DNA of 64,000 nt from Tipula vernalis (GCA_958295665.1 OY282558.1:187342015-187406014), one strand, 5' to 3'. Numbered from the stretch's first letter, positions 23,871 through 36,600 are shown. Translations and numbers: made by a program. The notes: generated by a model from the letters alone, not told the origin.

Positions 23871-23899
23871 ACAGAAATCAAACAGAATTGTCAAAACCT

Positions 23900-23965
23900 T
23901 AATAAGGTCAATGGGGAACCGCATGCAAACCGTTGTAGACGCAAGGGGAGGCAATACTAAGTATT
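23900..23965 (+). pseudogene. Tc1-like transposase, last ~20 codons
   Basis: The frame LIRSMGNRMQTVVDARGGNT, then KY and TAA, is the typical C-terminus of Tc1-family transposases (SMxxRxxxVxxAxGGxTxY-stop). The rest of the gene is missing. It lies between the gypsy relic and AT-rich DNA. Confidence 0.65.
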
Positions 23966-24879
23966 AACCAATAAAATTGTTTTTGTTTTGCTTGAATTTT
24001 TTGTTGTAATTTAAATTGAAATATCCCGAATATTTTCTTCATAATATTCAAGTTTGGTTGCGTTTTCATTCATATTCGTTATAAAAAAAGTACTAAACCG
24101 ATTTTCATGAAAATAGTATCATTTTAAAGCAATATCAGGCTTTCAAAAAATAACGTCTTGTGAAAATCGGTTAAGCCCTTTTATAAAAATTCGCCTTTCT
24201 GTGAGCGCTGAAGGTTTGAGTCGATTTAGTTGCTCGGGAGTGTAGCTGAATTAATGGGATTGAGACAATTTGTCAGAAATATCAGTTTTAAAAACTAGTG
24301 TTGTAAATAAAATTATTATTAATATACGAAGTCGGATTTATAATATGCCTATTTTTCTCGAGTTGAAGCAACATCCACATTACCCATTAATTCCAAATGT
24401 TATTATCAAAAATTGTATCAGATAAAGATTTTATTATATTGCACAAAATTTGAAAAAGGTATTCAATCAGAAGTAGCCTAAACATACTTACAATGTAATT
24501 AATAAAATTAAAACAAGTAGCTAATTTAAAAAAATAATAAAATATAAATTTTATTGTTACAAATATTTTTTTTTTTTTAAATAGTAATTAATAGTACTGA
24601 ACTATTCGGGGAGTACTTTGAATTCTCAACAATAAAAATCCCCCCCAAAAAACCAAAAACTCAAAGTAAAATGCCAGAAGTTAACCCCATTAGTTTTTTG
24701 TAAAATACGATCACCTACAATTTGATAACAAAATGATGCTACAGGATGCTATCGGCTTTGAACGGTTTTTTAATTTAATATATGAAATAGAATTGTAAAT
24801 AATAAATGTAAAGGGCTGAAAACTCATGAGATGACAAGAACTTCAGTCTTGATTAATTTAAATCCCAAATTAATCCCGA
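23966..24879. other. AT-rich noncoding DNA
   Basis: No gene or repeat recognised. Contains several poly-T/poly-A runs and a C-run near 24643. Confidence 0.5.
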
Positions 24880-25614
24880 ACTGAACTTCTTAAGTCAATG
24901 TTCAGCTCAACCTCCAACTCAATTTACAACTCGACCTTCATCTCAATCGCCACAGAATTCTAAACGCAATCACTCAATTAACCGCCAACCCAACCCTCAA
25001 CTCAATCACCAAGTCAACGCCAAATAAACTTTCAAATCAATCCTTAACCTAACTTCAAATCAACCCCTTGCCACTAAATCCTAAATCAACTTCAACTCAA
25101 CTTAGCTCGAACCAAATCTCAACGCAACCCTAAAATTAACTCATTCTAATTTGAATTCGAATATCTTTCTATTGTTATGTTGAATTTGCGAAGCATGCTA
25201 GATGGTTTTGATTTTTTTGTTTTCTTCACGCTCATTGTATTGATTTAATTTTTTCTGTTTGGCTCTTTATGATTTATTTTAATTTCGATTGGTGAGCGGA
25301 GACGTGTTGTCTTTTTTCTTACCATTGGTTTTAGATGTGGACAACTGATGACGTCATTAAATTGAATTTTCTCTTTTTAATACATATTGTTATTGTTGTA
25401 GAATGTTTTTTAATTTAATCTCCCTTATTTTCTTTTGATTATTGCTAGAAAATAGGGAAATTTGAGAACCCGTGTTTTAAATGAGTAAGATATTGAGTTT
25501 TCTTTTTAGCGATTTAAAAAAAAATTATTTAACTGAGATTAACTTCTTATTCATGTTTTATCGTCAATCAAAATCGCGTTTTTTTATACAAACTCTATGA
25601 AAATAATTTTTTTT

Positions 25615-25690
25615 TTGGTGTTCTATGTCCCTTATTTTAAGTTCATTTTTCACATGCCGGCTCTATTTACATCAATATGGTTCTGAGGGA
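25615..25690 (+). repeat. Short dispersed repeat shared with the foldback loop
   Basis: CTATGTCCCTTATTTTAAGT and TTACATCAATATGGTTC match 2133-2208 in the loop of the foldback element, in the same orientation. Confidence 0.6.
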
Positions 25691-25779
25691 CTCAACTCAA
25701 TCTAACCTCCTACTAAACCCTAAACTCGACCCCAAATTAATCCCTAACCGAACTTCTTACTCAAATCGAACTCGTATCC

Positions 25780-26070
25780 AACATCGTACCATCATACCAT
25801 CATATAGTCATACTATTATGCTATTAGATCATAATATCACCGTACTAATCCGACCGTCTCACCATTATTCCATCATACCATCATATTAGTACAGCATCAT
25901 ATCAACTATCATACCGTCATATAATCATACCATTATACCATCATACTATCATATCATGACCATCATACCATCGTAACATCAATCCATCATACGATCACAC
26001 CATTGTTGTATACAAACCACCTTACCATCCATCATACCATCATACATCATACCATCGTACCGTCATCAAT
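25780..26070 (+). repeat. (CATACCAT)n-type minisatellite
   Basis: About 290 bp of imperfect repeats of CATCATACCAT and CATACTAT with short interruptions. The 62-70-codon reading frames over it are meaningless. Confidence 0.85.
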
Positions 26071-26500
26071 AATCAACTCAAATTTTTGAAGTTTTAGAAA
26101 TTCCTCCTTAGTAACTTTGGACTGGGGGTTTGAGATATTAACAGTGACCTTTCTTAAGTATTGAACAACATTTATGTAAAGTTCGATTTGTATAAATATA
26201 TTACACATATACTGTACATACTTATATGTAAGCAATTCACTTTTATATATTTAGATTGCTTAATTGCTCACAAAACCCTAATCGAACCCCAACTCAACCT
26301 TACAGCAATCCGTAAATGGAACCCAACTTAACCCTCAATTCAACCGTAAACTCCACGCCAAACTCAATCCTCGAACCAGCATATGTAAAAAATTGGTCAA
26401 CTGTCCACTATATCCTAATCCTATCCCAACTCAACCCGCAAATTGAACCCTAACTTAACCTGCAAATCAACCAAAAACTCAATGTCCAACTCAACTCGGA

Positions 26501-27150
26501 TAATACTAAGCCGGAATACCCACAAGCGGATATTCATCAAAATTTGCAACGAAAAATAAAGACAAAGAAAAATAAACAGGAAGTACCCGCCGACGAATAC
26601 CAAAACCACGACAACGCGGTTCAGCGGTGGCAAGTACCTGCGCCTGGTAGCGGATTCAACTGGTTAGACGACAGATTCTGGAGGCGTTCACGAAAGTAAG
26701 TGGTGAAGGAATTCCTTAGTAGTGGCTTGACCTTGAAGCCGTTGTCGAGATACCGTGGGTACAGACATCCAAACATACAGGCGTATGAGAGATCAACAAC
26801 GAATTAAAATTAATTAAAAAAATTTGTCAAAAATTTGTCAGTATTGAAAAACTTGAGTTTTGGGAATTGATATTTTTTGGGGATTTTTTTGGCTGAGTTA
26901 TCCAGGATAATCCAAATATTGGTTTTTATTTTCCTATATATTTTATAACTACTGCGCCAATGTGCTTTAAACAGATTACTGTTGAATTTTTTATTTTTAT
27001 TTTTATTATTACAACTGCGACTGCGCTCATCGAGCAATTTTTTTTCAAATACAAATGTTTATGTGTCAAATAAAATTCTCTTTTCTTGGGGTGTAACCCA
27101 TTGGTTAGTTCCATAGTTAATTAAACCTATTTACTAATTTTAATTTGGTA
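26501..27150. other. Noncoding segment without recognised feature
   Basis: The part at 26580-26790 is less AT-rich (e.g. GGTGGCAAGTACCTGCGCC) and may derive from an old coding exon, but all frames are interrupted. The remainder is AT-rich. Confidence 0.35.
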
Positions 27151-27156
27151 AGTTCA

Positions 27157-27800
27157 CTAGGTCAAGAGGATTCTTCTTTCAACGATAGCGTTATCTATCA
27201 TATGGCGAATACAGGGGTTTCCATGATTCAGGAGCCTTATTTCGTGTTTTATCGCATCCATTTTTATTTTATCTTTGATGTATTCCATCCGTAGGTCCCT
27301 GTGAAGGTCCTCTTTTCTTTTGTACCACAGAGCATTGACGATGCTGCGAAAAACCTTGTTTTGAAACGTCTGTATCATTTTGGCGTTTGTTTGCTTGATA
27401 CATCTCCAGAGTTGTATAACGTAGGTTCATATCGGCTTCAGAATTTCCCGATATAGCAGCAGCTTGTTGTGAATTGTGAGCTCAGAGCCTCTACCTCCAA
27501 GCCAATACATTTTTCTGAACTTTATTTTAAGTTCTTTTTTTTCCTTCTTGACATGCGCTCTCCACTTGAAATTAGCATGTGTCGCGAGTTAATTTCTATA
27601 GGTAAATGGTAAGCCTTTTGATATGTAAAGTTAATATGCGTGGATTTTGTTTCATTAAGCTCGATTCGCTAACGGTTTATCCAGTTACAAATCTCATTGG
27701 TCATCCTCTGGAGTTTGCCCGTTGCATCAGCGACATTACTTTCAATCGCCATAATTGCTATTTCATCTGCAAAAGTAGCTATGGTTCCTTCATTTGTGAT
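27157..27800 (-). pseudogene. Jockey-clade LINE reverse transcriptase relic
   Basis: Reading down the minus strand there are TNEGTIATFADEIAIMAIES (catalytic FADD changed to FADE), then INR-stop-RIELNETKSTHINF, KKKELKIKFRKMYWL, NKLLLYREILKPI and, in the last open frame 27157-27378, FQNKVFRSIVNALWY and DLHRDL. These follow the order of the palm, thumb and C-terminal region of Jockey-type reverse transcriptases. The upstream part stops exactly at the copia LTR (27803), so the copia element probably landed in it. Several stops and shifts. Confidence 0.8.
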
Positions 27801-27802
27801 AC

Positions 27803-27951
27803 TGTTGAAATGAGAATTATATTTGTTTATATTTCTGTAGTTGGTAACACTGGCTTGTTATTTTTTGTATAATGCTTGTATCAATTAATATAGTAAAGAC
27901 GTTGTTTTATTTCTTCTTCGAATATTCGCATCCATCGGCAAAATTACAACA
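27803..27951 (+). repeat. 5' LTR of a copia-type element
   Basis: Begins TGTTGAAATG and ends ATTACAACA, giving TGTTG...CAACA termini, immediately before a primer-binding site. At 149 bp it is shorter than typical copia LTRs and may carry deletions. No 3' partner is visible near 30.5 kb. Confidence 0.7.
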
Positions 27952-27965
27952 GGTTATGGGCCCAG
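27952..27965 (+). promoter_or_regulatory. copia primer-binding site
   Basis: GGTTATGGGCCCAG directly follows the LTR end. In copia-type elements this is complementary to an internal part of initiator methionine tRNA, a half-tRNA primer. It primes minus-strand DNA synthesis. Confidence 0.8.
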
Positions 27966-28041
27966 GCTACGATTATTACTGCATCAAGAGTGTAGTGACA
28001 ATTAAAATAGGTTTATTTTGTGTGTGCGATTTGTTTTAAAA

Positions 28042-30480
28042 ATGTCGAAAATGGCGTTTGCGTCAATGGATAAAAGGTACGAGCAAAATTGATTTTTTTG
28101 ATTGACGAGATTATCTAACCACACGTGCAAAATACGGAAAAAGCTAAGGGAGCGTGGGCTGAATTAGCAAAAGCTTTTCAGGACGCTGGTTTAACCAGGC
28201 AAGTGGGTTTACTCAGGAGTTTGATATCAACAAGATTAAGTGAAAGCAATTCTGTAGAGGATGTTAATAGAGTGGTTACATGCGCCTATAAGCTAAATGG
28301 TGTCGGATTGGCAGTAACGGATGAACGAATGCCGACCGATGATTATGGGCATTAAGGCCTCCGGCATAAAAAGCTTTTGAATGCAAAGACTTTGTTTGCA
28401 TCGTCTAGGAGTACTACTGCGAAATCCACAAAATGGTACATTGATTCGGCTACTTCAGCGCATATGACTTCGCATGTGGATTGGTTCAACGGAACCACAG
28501 AGCCACCACAGAATAACGAAGTTTTGACTGCGAATGATACACGTCTATCTGTGAAAAGTGTTGGTGACGAAAGTTTTGTATGTTCTAGATTTATGCGCAA
28601 TATTTATGATCAGTATAACAAGCTGGTAATCACAGCAAAACACGAAAATAGCATGTTCACCTTTAAGCGTTCAAATAATTTGGCTATAACTTTTATAGTA
28701 TCGGCGAATGGGGCATTTAAAGTTCAATAGTTTGGAGAAACTGAAATCAGAACGTGCAGTAGAGGTGTTAATTTTAGTAAAATAAACCGCGATGGATGTT
28801 CTACTTGTTTGAGAGGTAAACAGAGACGTCTCCCGTTGAAGGTCGTGGCTGTACATGCAAAACAGAAGCTGGATTCGATTCATTCCGATTTATGTGGTCC
28901 GATCGAATTTGTTTCGCTCGGTAGTGCACGGTATTTTATGGTGTTTGACAATGATTTTGCGGGGCGCAGTTTTTGTATACATACTTAAGTCAAAAACAGA
29001 AGTTGCACAAAAGTTTGTGGAATTTAAGAATTTTTTCGAGAATCAGTCTGAAAGAACCATAAAAATTTTCGGTACCGATAACGGCAGCCAGTATTGCAAC
29101 GAACAATTGTTAGAAATCATACGGAAGTCTGGTATTCAACACCAATTGACAGCACCTTAGACGCCAGAGCAGAACGGAGTTGCTGAACGTGCGCGATGCA
29201 TGATGTTTAATGCGAACTTAGAAAAGGCATTTTGGGCAGAAGCAGTATCAACCACAGAGTATATAATTAATCGCTCCCCGTGTAGGATAATTGGTGAAAA
29301 GACAACAGAAGATTCGTGGTCGGGAAAGAAATCGAATTTGACGCGGTTTCGGGTGTTTGGTTGAGTATATTGGGTTCATATATCAAAACAAAAGCAAACA
29401 AATTTGACTCAAAGTCGAACGTCGAAGAAGGGATAATGATGTCAGAGGTGATTTACCGTTCACCGCAACGATCTACTCAGCTCATGATGACTTCTTTAAT
29501 GAAAGCTCTGCATCATCTGATGAAGTGAAAAACGATGACATATTTAATATAACCAGCGAACACGACAATGAAATTGAAACTCTACTAGAGATCAACGTTG
29601 AATATGTGCCTCCTGAAACAATCGAAATTGACTTGGCTGAAGGTGATGTTCGACTTTCTTCAAGACAACCAGAAGCAGTGAAACGGTCTGATTATAAGAC
29701 ATATAATTTGCATTCAATCGAGATGAATGATCCTCGTCCGGGAAGCACTGAATCGTGCGTTACATTTCGTTACAGGAAAACAGGACAGAGGAAATCGACA
29801 TGTCTCAAGAAATCATTTAAAACAAGCAAGCCGAATCTGGAACATAAAATTGGACAACTAGTTATTGAAGTCTGGTCTAACCAAATCAAAGATCGATCTG
29901 TGCATTTATTACAAGGTTAATAGAAATAAAATGTTATTTGTGGCCGTTTATGTGGTTGATCTGTTAATATTCACGAACGACAAAGTGTCGAATTTCAATA
30001 TGAAAGATTTGGGTGAAGCACGTTACGTATTAGGTTTGCAGATTACACACGAATGCAAAAATGGTTTCATCTGGATTGGCTAGGAACAATATATCAACGG
30101 AATGCTCTCTCGTTTAAATATGACCGATTGCAGTCCAGTATCGACACCAATAGATATCAATCAAAAATTGTCCGCAAAGTTTTCTCCAAAAAAGAAACAG
30201 GAACAAAATGATATGAATGAAATACCATATCATTCAGCTGTCGGGAGTATCTTATTTGCAGCTCAAGGGCCGATCCAGATGTTTGTCATGCCATTAATTT
30301 GGTTAGTCGATTCAACAATAACCGTGGTAAGGCTAATTGGACAGCTGTCAAATGAACATTGCGTTATATGAAGGGAAGTGCAGCGGCTAAATTTTTGTTT
30401 CACATACTAAAATAAAAAACACCTCAAAGCCGATTTGCATTGGTCCTCTCCGCGCAAGGATGACAAGAAATTATGTAGCA
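28042..30480 (+). pseudogene. Decayed copia (Ty1/copia) gag-pol
   Basis: The order is as in copia. A gag piece starts at 28042 (MSKMAFASMDKR), with more gag at 28125-28355. An aspartic protease region follows at 28377-28730 (WYIDSATSAHMTSHVDW, with the usual DSG changed to DSA). Integrase spans about 28850-29340: HSDLCGPI, GTDNGSQYCN and PEQNGVAERAR are visible, spread over two frames with a shift near 28975 and an in-frame TAG at 29158. A hinge region with no clear domain (29316-29920) leads to the last part of reverse transcriptase and RNase H (29865-30480) with MLFVAVYVVDLLIF and LGLQITHE. Most of the reverse transcriptase palm is deleted. It cannot encode a working polyprotein. Confidence 0.85.
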
Positions 30481-31890
30481 GCCTTTTGTTATCAAATTGT
30501 AGTTGGTCGTAATTAATCAAAATATAGTGAGGTCTTCTGGCAATTAAATTTGCGTCGAGGGTACCCCGTTCTAAAACGTTTTTTTTGCATCCTAGCAATC
30601 TCGAACAAAACAGATATTCGAGATTACAATACTTACCCATTTCAATTTGTCAATACTAATTACATTTTATTATATGCTCATTTATGATTTATTTATAGTT
30701 TTAGCTTGGGCATCGTCGACATACAATACCCAACCTTTCAATTTAGCTTTATTCTCGCACTGTATATATACAACAAACAAATTAACACAAATAAATAGTT
30801 TTCACCCTATTAAGAAACAAACAAAAAATGTATACGAGTAAGGTACACGCGATAACCTTTTAAAAAAGTTAATCCCAAATGTTTCGACATATAAATATCC
30901 ATTATAATGGATATGACTATTTGCCGGCTTAAATATAAAAATTGTCGTTGTTGCGGCACACAATACGAGTATAAAAATGAAATGTATATTACGATCCATT
31001 CCGTAAATTGCATGTTTTATCCGAATTGTCTTAAAAAATCCTATTTTATTATATTGTACATCGTAATATCCTTTATTGTTGTTTATTAATGTGTAAGGGG
31101 CATGTACTGAGACGTGTTTTAACCATAAGGACCGAAAATGATTTTATGGGTAAATACTTTAATTATGTAGTATAACATTTGCTAAACAATTTTATAAAAT
31201 TATCGAAACATAAAGAAGGACATCTTACAATACTTCCTTTCGTTCACCGAAAGCTTATCGTAAAATTTAGCTTTAAACGGTATTTTGGTTTAATGGAAAT
31301 GAAATATTTTGTACAAACAAAACCAAATTAATATATACCCAATTTTGGATTGTACTGTACGTTATAATGGTTTAGCAGGTGTTTTTACTGGTATAACTTT
31401 CGACTGTTTCCCGAAACATTTCCGCAGTTTGGCAAATATCAAAATATGTCTAAAACAGAGTTTTCGAACTTTGATTGTAAAATATCTGACGGAGTAAAAT
31501 ACTTTTGCTCGATTTTTTTACTTATCGAATTGGGACATAAGATGATAATCAAAATTATAAGATCATCACCCCATTTTAATAAAAAAATATTTTCCTGCAA
31601 GCCTAAAATACCCCGAAAAAGACGTTAAAATGACTCGTTTACACATAATAGTAAATAACAGAAAAACTGCTTGCTAAAATAATCTGTAGTTTTGTAAATG
31701 TAATTCAGGGGTGGAATGTTGTAACATCACTTTCGATTCGAATTTGTTCAGTATGAAAAGGGTTAATCATACCGCGCAAGAGAAGGGTTAACCATGTACG
31801 ATAAAATGAATAGTATATAGTTACATTTATCAAATATGCAATTTTACATATAACAGTATAATTCTTAAGTAAAAATTCTGTAAATAAATC
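30481..31890. other. AT-rich noncoding DNA
   Basis: No feature recognised. Short frames (60-77 codons) on both strands lack domains. No 3' LTR matching 27803-27951 was found by eye. Confidence 0.45.
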
Positions 31891-31899
31891 AGAAAATTC

Positions 31900-32810
31900 A
31901 GAATGGAAACGCTTGCATTTAGCTAAAAGAGCAGCTTGCGGCTGACATCAACAAAATGTATTCCAATTAAACAAAAAAGATGGCAACGATAGTAAAACAA
32001 AAACCTATCTTACAACCAGAATGCAATAATTGAAAGAAACTTTTAAAAAGTTTCAAGAGAGGGATGAACAGATAAAGGAACTACAAGGTGTAGACAGAGA
32101 CGATCATTACTTCCAAATATAAAAACAAGTGGAAAAAACATACAACGAATTCATTCAGTTGATTTTTCGGCATTTTTTTATAGACAAATATATTAATTGT
32201 TCATGGCAATCCCAATATTTTCGATTTCGTAAATCAGAAAAATACAGAGGAGGGGGGAAGATATTTCTACTTTTTTTCAGTAGATATATTATGAGCGATT
32301 GGCCTCTGTATTTTTCTGATTTACCAAAGCGAAAATATTGGGATTGCCATGAACAATTAATATATTTGTCTATAAAAAATGCCGAAAAATCAACTGATTA
32401 CAGACAGACAAATTAAATTCTTAAAAAAACGAATTCATTGTCATCATGCTAGCCAAACTCAATGACAGCCTGCCAGCTACACCAACACCGAGTCGTCATG
32501 AAATCGAAGCGGAGACTGTACCATCGGATGTATCAAAATTATCTACTACAACGACAAGCGATGAAAAAGGGGGCGGTCCAGAGACCTAAATGCAGTTGAA
32601 CCAGATAAACATGGGGTCAGATCCAACAAACCAGGAAATACAACCGCTTATAAAGCAGCAAACAATACGAATAAGAAGCCTCTACAAAGAACGTCAAAGA
32701 CATTGTTGAGACTGGAAGAAAACCGGCAATGAAACTATCACTAGTAACAATGCAAAAACTCATGGATCAAGTGGCCGAACTTGCTGCCTCGTGAAGATGA
32801 GGAAATTTGC
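31900..32810 (+). pseudogene. Gag-like relic (BEL/Pao type), split by a snap-back insertion
   Basis: Before the insertion one frame reads KETFKKFQERDEQIKELQGV, then DRDDHYFQI-stop-KQVEKTYNEFI, a coiled-coil pattern like the N-terminal part of BEL/Pao gag. After the insertion NEFIVIMLAKLNDSLPATPT leads into a Ser/Thr/Pro-rich stretch ending in TAA at 32587. A further open piece follows to about 32790. The repeated NEFI codons are the target duplication. Family call is moderate; no pol is seen. Confidence 0.4.
32156..32427. mobile_element. Snap-back element flanked by a 12-bp target duplication
   Basis: The left arm 32156-32251 (CAGTTGATTTTTCGGCATTT...) and right arm 32302-32397 are inverted with only a few mismatches, around a ~50-nt loop. 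About 30 bp follow the right arm, ending CTTAAAAA. AACGAATTCATT occurs at 32144-32155 and again at 32428-32439, so the inserted length is 272 bp. The target was the gag-like frame. The RNA would fold into a ~95-bp hairpin. Either a MITE or a retroposed hairpin RNA. Confidence 0.75.
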
Positions 32811-32839
32811 CTGCTAGTTATATGAACAAGAACAACTTT

Positions 32840-33411
32840 TTCTTGATTTGTATTTGTATTTGAATTTGTATTTGTATTTGTATTGGTATTTGTATTTTTA
32901 TCTTTATTTTTAATTTTATTGTGATGGTTTTTTTTATGATTTTAAATTTAAATTTTTATTTTAATTTTTATTTTTATTTTTATTTTAATTTTTATTTTTA
33001 TTTTTATTTTTATTTTAATTTTAATTTTAAATTGAATTTTTATTTTTATATTTATTTTTAATTTTTATTTGTATTTGGGTTTGATTTTTATTTTTTTTTT
33101 TTGATTTTTTGTTAATTCGATTTTAATTTTTATTTTAATTTTTATTTTTAATTTTTATTTTTATTTTCATTTTTATTTTTATATATACTTTTAATTTGTA
33201 TTTGTATTTGTATATGATTTGTATTTGGATCAGTATTTGAATTTGTATTTGTAATTGCATTATAGTATATCTATTTTTGTCTTTATTTTGATTTTGATTT
33301 CCTTTTAATTCGATTTTATATTTACTTTTAATTTGTAGTAATTTGTGTAGTATTTGCATTTATATTTGTATTTATATTTCTATCTTTATTTTTATTTTTA
33401 TTTGTATTTTT
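32840..33411 (+). repeat. (TATTTG)n/(TATTTTTAT)n low-complexity tract
   Basis: About 570 bp, T-rich on the plus strand, built from TATTTGTATTTG and TTTTTATTTTTATTT units. It ends at the assembly gap, which probably exists because of it. Confidence 0.9.
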
Positions 33412-33611
33412 NNNNNNNNNNNNNNNNNNNNNNNNNNNNNNNNNNNNNNNNNNNNNNNNNNNNNNNNNNNNNNNNNNNNNNNNNNNNNNNNNNNNNNNNN
33501 NNNNNNNNNNNNNNNNNNNNNNNNNNNNNNNNNNNNNNNNNNNNNNNNNNNNNNNNNNNNNNNNNNNNNNNNNNNNNNNNNNNNNNNNNNNNNNNNNNNN
33601 NNNNNNNNNNN
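33412..33611. other. Assembly gap (200 N)
   Basis: Exactly 200 unknown bases between the T-rich tract and the satellite array. The left boundary of the array, and possibly much satellite, is not represented. Reading frames crossing it are not real. Confidence 1.
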
Positions 33612-36600
33612 AAATATCATAGTGAGATGTTTGCCGATCGGTGAAAATCTCAAGATATTGATTTTCTTAGACATTCTGTTAAGATAAAAATTGGTCACAT
33701 TTTCGAAAAATCTAGGATTAACTAGGTAAACCCCAATAACTTTTCAAACGGGTTGGCAATATCAAAGCATACACATAGGCCTACCGAAATATCATAGTGA
33801 GATGTTTGCCGATCGGTGAAAATCTCAAGATATTGATTTTCTTAAACATGCTTAAGACAGAACTTTTCACGTTTTTGAATAATCTAGGATTAACTAGGTA
33901 AACCCCAATAACTTTTCAAACGGGTTGGCATGATCATAGCACACACATAGGCCTACCGAAATATCATAGTGAGATGTTTGCCGATCGGTGAAAATCTCAA
34001 GATATTGATTTTCTTAGACATTCTGTTAAGATAAAAATTGGTCACATTTTCGAAAAATCTAGGATTAACTAGGTAAACCCCAATAACTTTTCAAACGGGT
34101 TGGCATGATCATAGCACACACATAGGCCTACCGAAATATCACAGTGAGATGTTTGCCGATCGGTGAAAATCTCAAGATATTGATTTTCTTAAACATGCTT
34201 AAGACAAAACTTTTCACGTTTTTGAATAATCTAGGATTAACTAGGTAAACCCCAATAACTTTTCAAACGGGTTGGCATGATCATAGCACCCACATAGGCC
34301 TACCGAAATATCATAGTCAGATGTTTGCCGATCGGTGAAAATCTCAAGATATTGATTTTCTTAGACATTCTGTTAAGATAAAAATTGGTCACATTTTCGA
34401 AAAATCTAGGATTAACTAGGTAAACCCAAATAACTTTTCAAACAAGTTGGCAATATCAAAGCATACACATAGGCCTACCGAAATATCACAGTGAGATGTT
34501 TGCCGATCGGTGAAAATCTCAAGATATTGATTTTCTTAAACATGCTTAAGACAAAACTTTTCACGTTTTTGAATAATCTAGGATTAACTAGGTAAACCCC
34601 AATAACTTTTCAAACGGGTTGGCATGATCATAGCACACACATAGGCCTACCGAAATATTATAGTCAGATGTTTGCCGATCGGTGAAAATCTCAAGATATT
34701 GATTTTCTTAGACATTCTGTTAAGATAAAAATTGGTCACATTTTCGAAAAATCTAGGATTAACTAGGTAAACCCCAATAACTTTTCAAACGGGTTGGCAA
34801 TATCAAAGCATACACATAGGCCTACCGAAATATCACAGTGAGATGTTTGCCGATCGGTGAAAATCTCAAGATATTGATTTTCTTAAACATGCTTAAGACA
34901 AAACTTTTCACGTTTTTGAATAATCTAGGATTAACTAGGTAAACCCCAATAACTTTTCAAACGGGTTGGCATGATCAAAGCACACACATAGGCCTACCGA
35001 AATATCATAGTGAGATGTTTGCCGATCGGTGAAAATCTCAAGATATTGATTTTCTTAAACATGCTTAAGACAAAACTTTTCACGTTTTTGAATAATCTAG
35101 GATTAACTAGGTAAACCCCAATAACTTTTCAAACGGGTTGGCATGATCATAGCACACACATAGGCCTACCGAAATATCATAGTCAGATGTTTGCCGATCG
35201 GTGAAAATCTCAAGATATTGATTTTCTTAGACATTCTGTTAAGATAAAAATTGGTCACATTTTCGAAAAATCTAGGATTAACTAGGTAAACCCCAATAAC
35301 TTTTCAAACGGGTTGGCATGATCATAGCACACACATAGGCCTACCGAAATATCACAGTGAGATGTTTGCCGATCGGTGAAAATCTCAAGATATTGATTTT
35401 CTTAAACATGCTTAAGACAAAACTTTTCACGTTTTTGAATAATCTAGGATTAACTAGGTTAACCCCAATAACTTTTCAAACGGGTTGGCATGATCATAGC
35501 ACCCACATAGGCCTACCGAAATATCATAGTCAGATGTTTGCCGATCGGTGAAAATCTCAAGATATTGATTTTCTTAGACATTCTGTTAAGATAAAAATTG
35601 GTTACATTTTCGAAAAATCTAGGATTAACTAGGTAAACCCAAATAACTTTTCAAACAAGTTGGCAATATCAAAGCATACACATAGGCCTACCGAAATATC
35701 ACAGTGAGATGTTTGCCGATCGGTGAAAATCTCAAGATATTGATTTTCTTAAACATGCTTAAGACAAAACTTTTCACGTTTTTGAATAATCTAGGATTAA
35801 CTAGGTAAACCCCAATAACTTTTCAAACGGGTTGGCATGATCATAGCACACACATAGGCCTACCGAAATATCATAGTCAGATGTTTGCCGATCGGTGAAA
35901 ATCTCAAGATATTGATTTTCTTAGACATTCTGTTAAGATAAAAATTGGTCACATTTTCGAAAAATCTAGGATTAACTAGGTAAACCCCAATAACTTTTCA
36001 AACGGGTTGGCAATATCAAAGCATACACATAGGCCTACCGAAATATCACAGTGAGATGTTTGCCGATCGGTGAAAATCTCAAGATATTGATTTTCTTAAA
36101 CATGCTTAAGACAAAACTTTTCACGTTTTTGAATAATCTAGGATTAACTAGGTAAACCCCAATAACTTTTCAAACGGGTTGGCATGATCAAAGCACACAC
36201 ATAGGCCTACCGAAATATCATAGTGAGATGTTTGCCGATCGGTGAAAATCTCAAGATATTGATTTTCTTAAACATGCTTAAGACAAAACTTTTCACGTTT
36301 TTGAATAATCTAGGATTAACTAGGTAAACCCCAATAACTTTTCAAACGGGTTGGCATGATCATAGCACACACATAGCCCTACCGAAATATCATAGTGAGA
36401 TGTTTGCCGATCGGTGAAAATCTCAAGATATTGATTTTCTTAAACATGCTTAAGACAAAACTTTTCACGTTTTTGAATAATCTAGGATTAACTAGGTAAA
36501 CCCCAATAACTTTTCAAACGGGTTGGCATGATCATAGCACACACATAGGCCTACCGAAATATCATAGTCAGATGTTTGCCGATCGGTGAAAATCTCAAGA

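Larger units (their letters stand above)
24880..26500 (+). repeat. Three blocks of degenerate AACTCAACCCT-type repeat
   Basis: Blocks at 24880-25140, 25680-25770 and 26270-26500 are built from loosely repeated AACTCAA, CCTCAACTCAA, AACCCTAAACTC and TAACCTAAC with almost no G on the plus strand. The unit is about 10-13 bp and poorly kept. Between them lie unrelated AT-rich DNA and the CATACCAT array. Confidence 0.7.

Noticed and set aside
24990..25060. Insect telomere repeat (CCTAA)n
   Set aside because: Only isolated CCTAAC words inside a looser AACTCAACCCT pattern; no run of true telomere units.
32129..32416. 95-codon frame as a small gene
   Set aside because: It runs through both arms of an inverted repeat, so it is an accident of the snap-back insertion.
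33343..33698. Frames crossing the N gap
   Set aside because: The gap has no known sequence; the open frames are artefacts.
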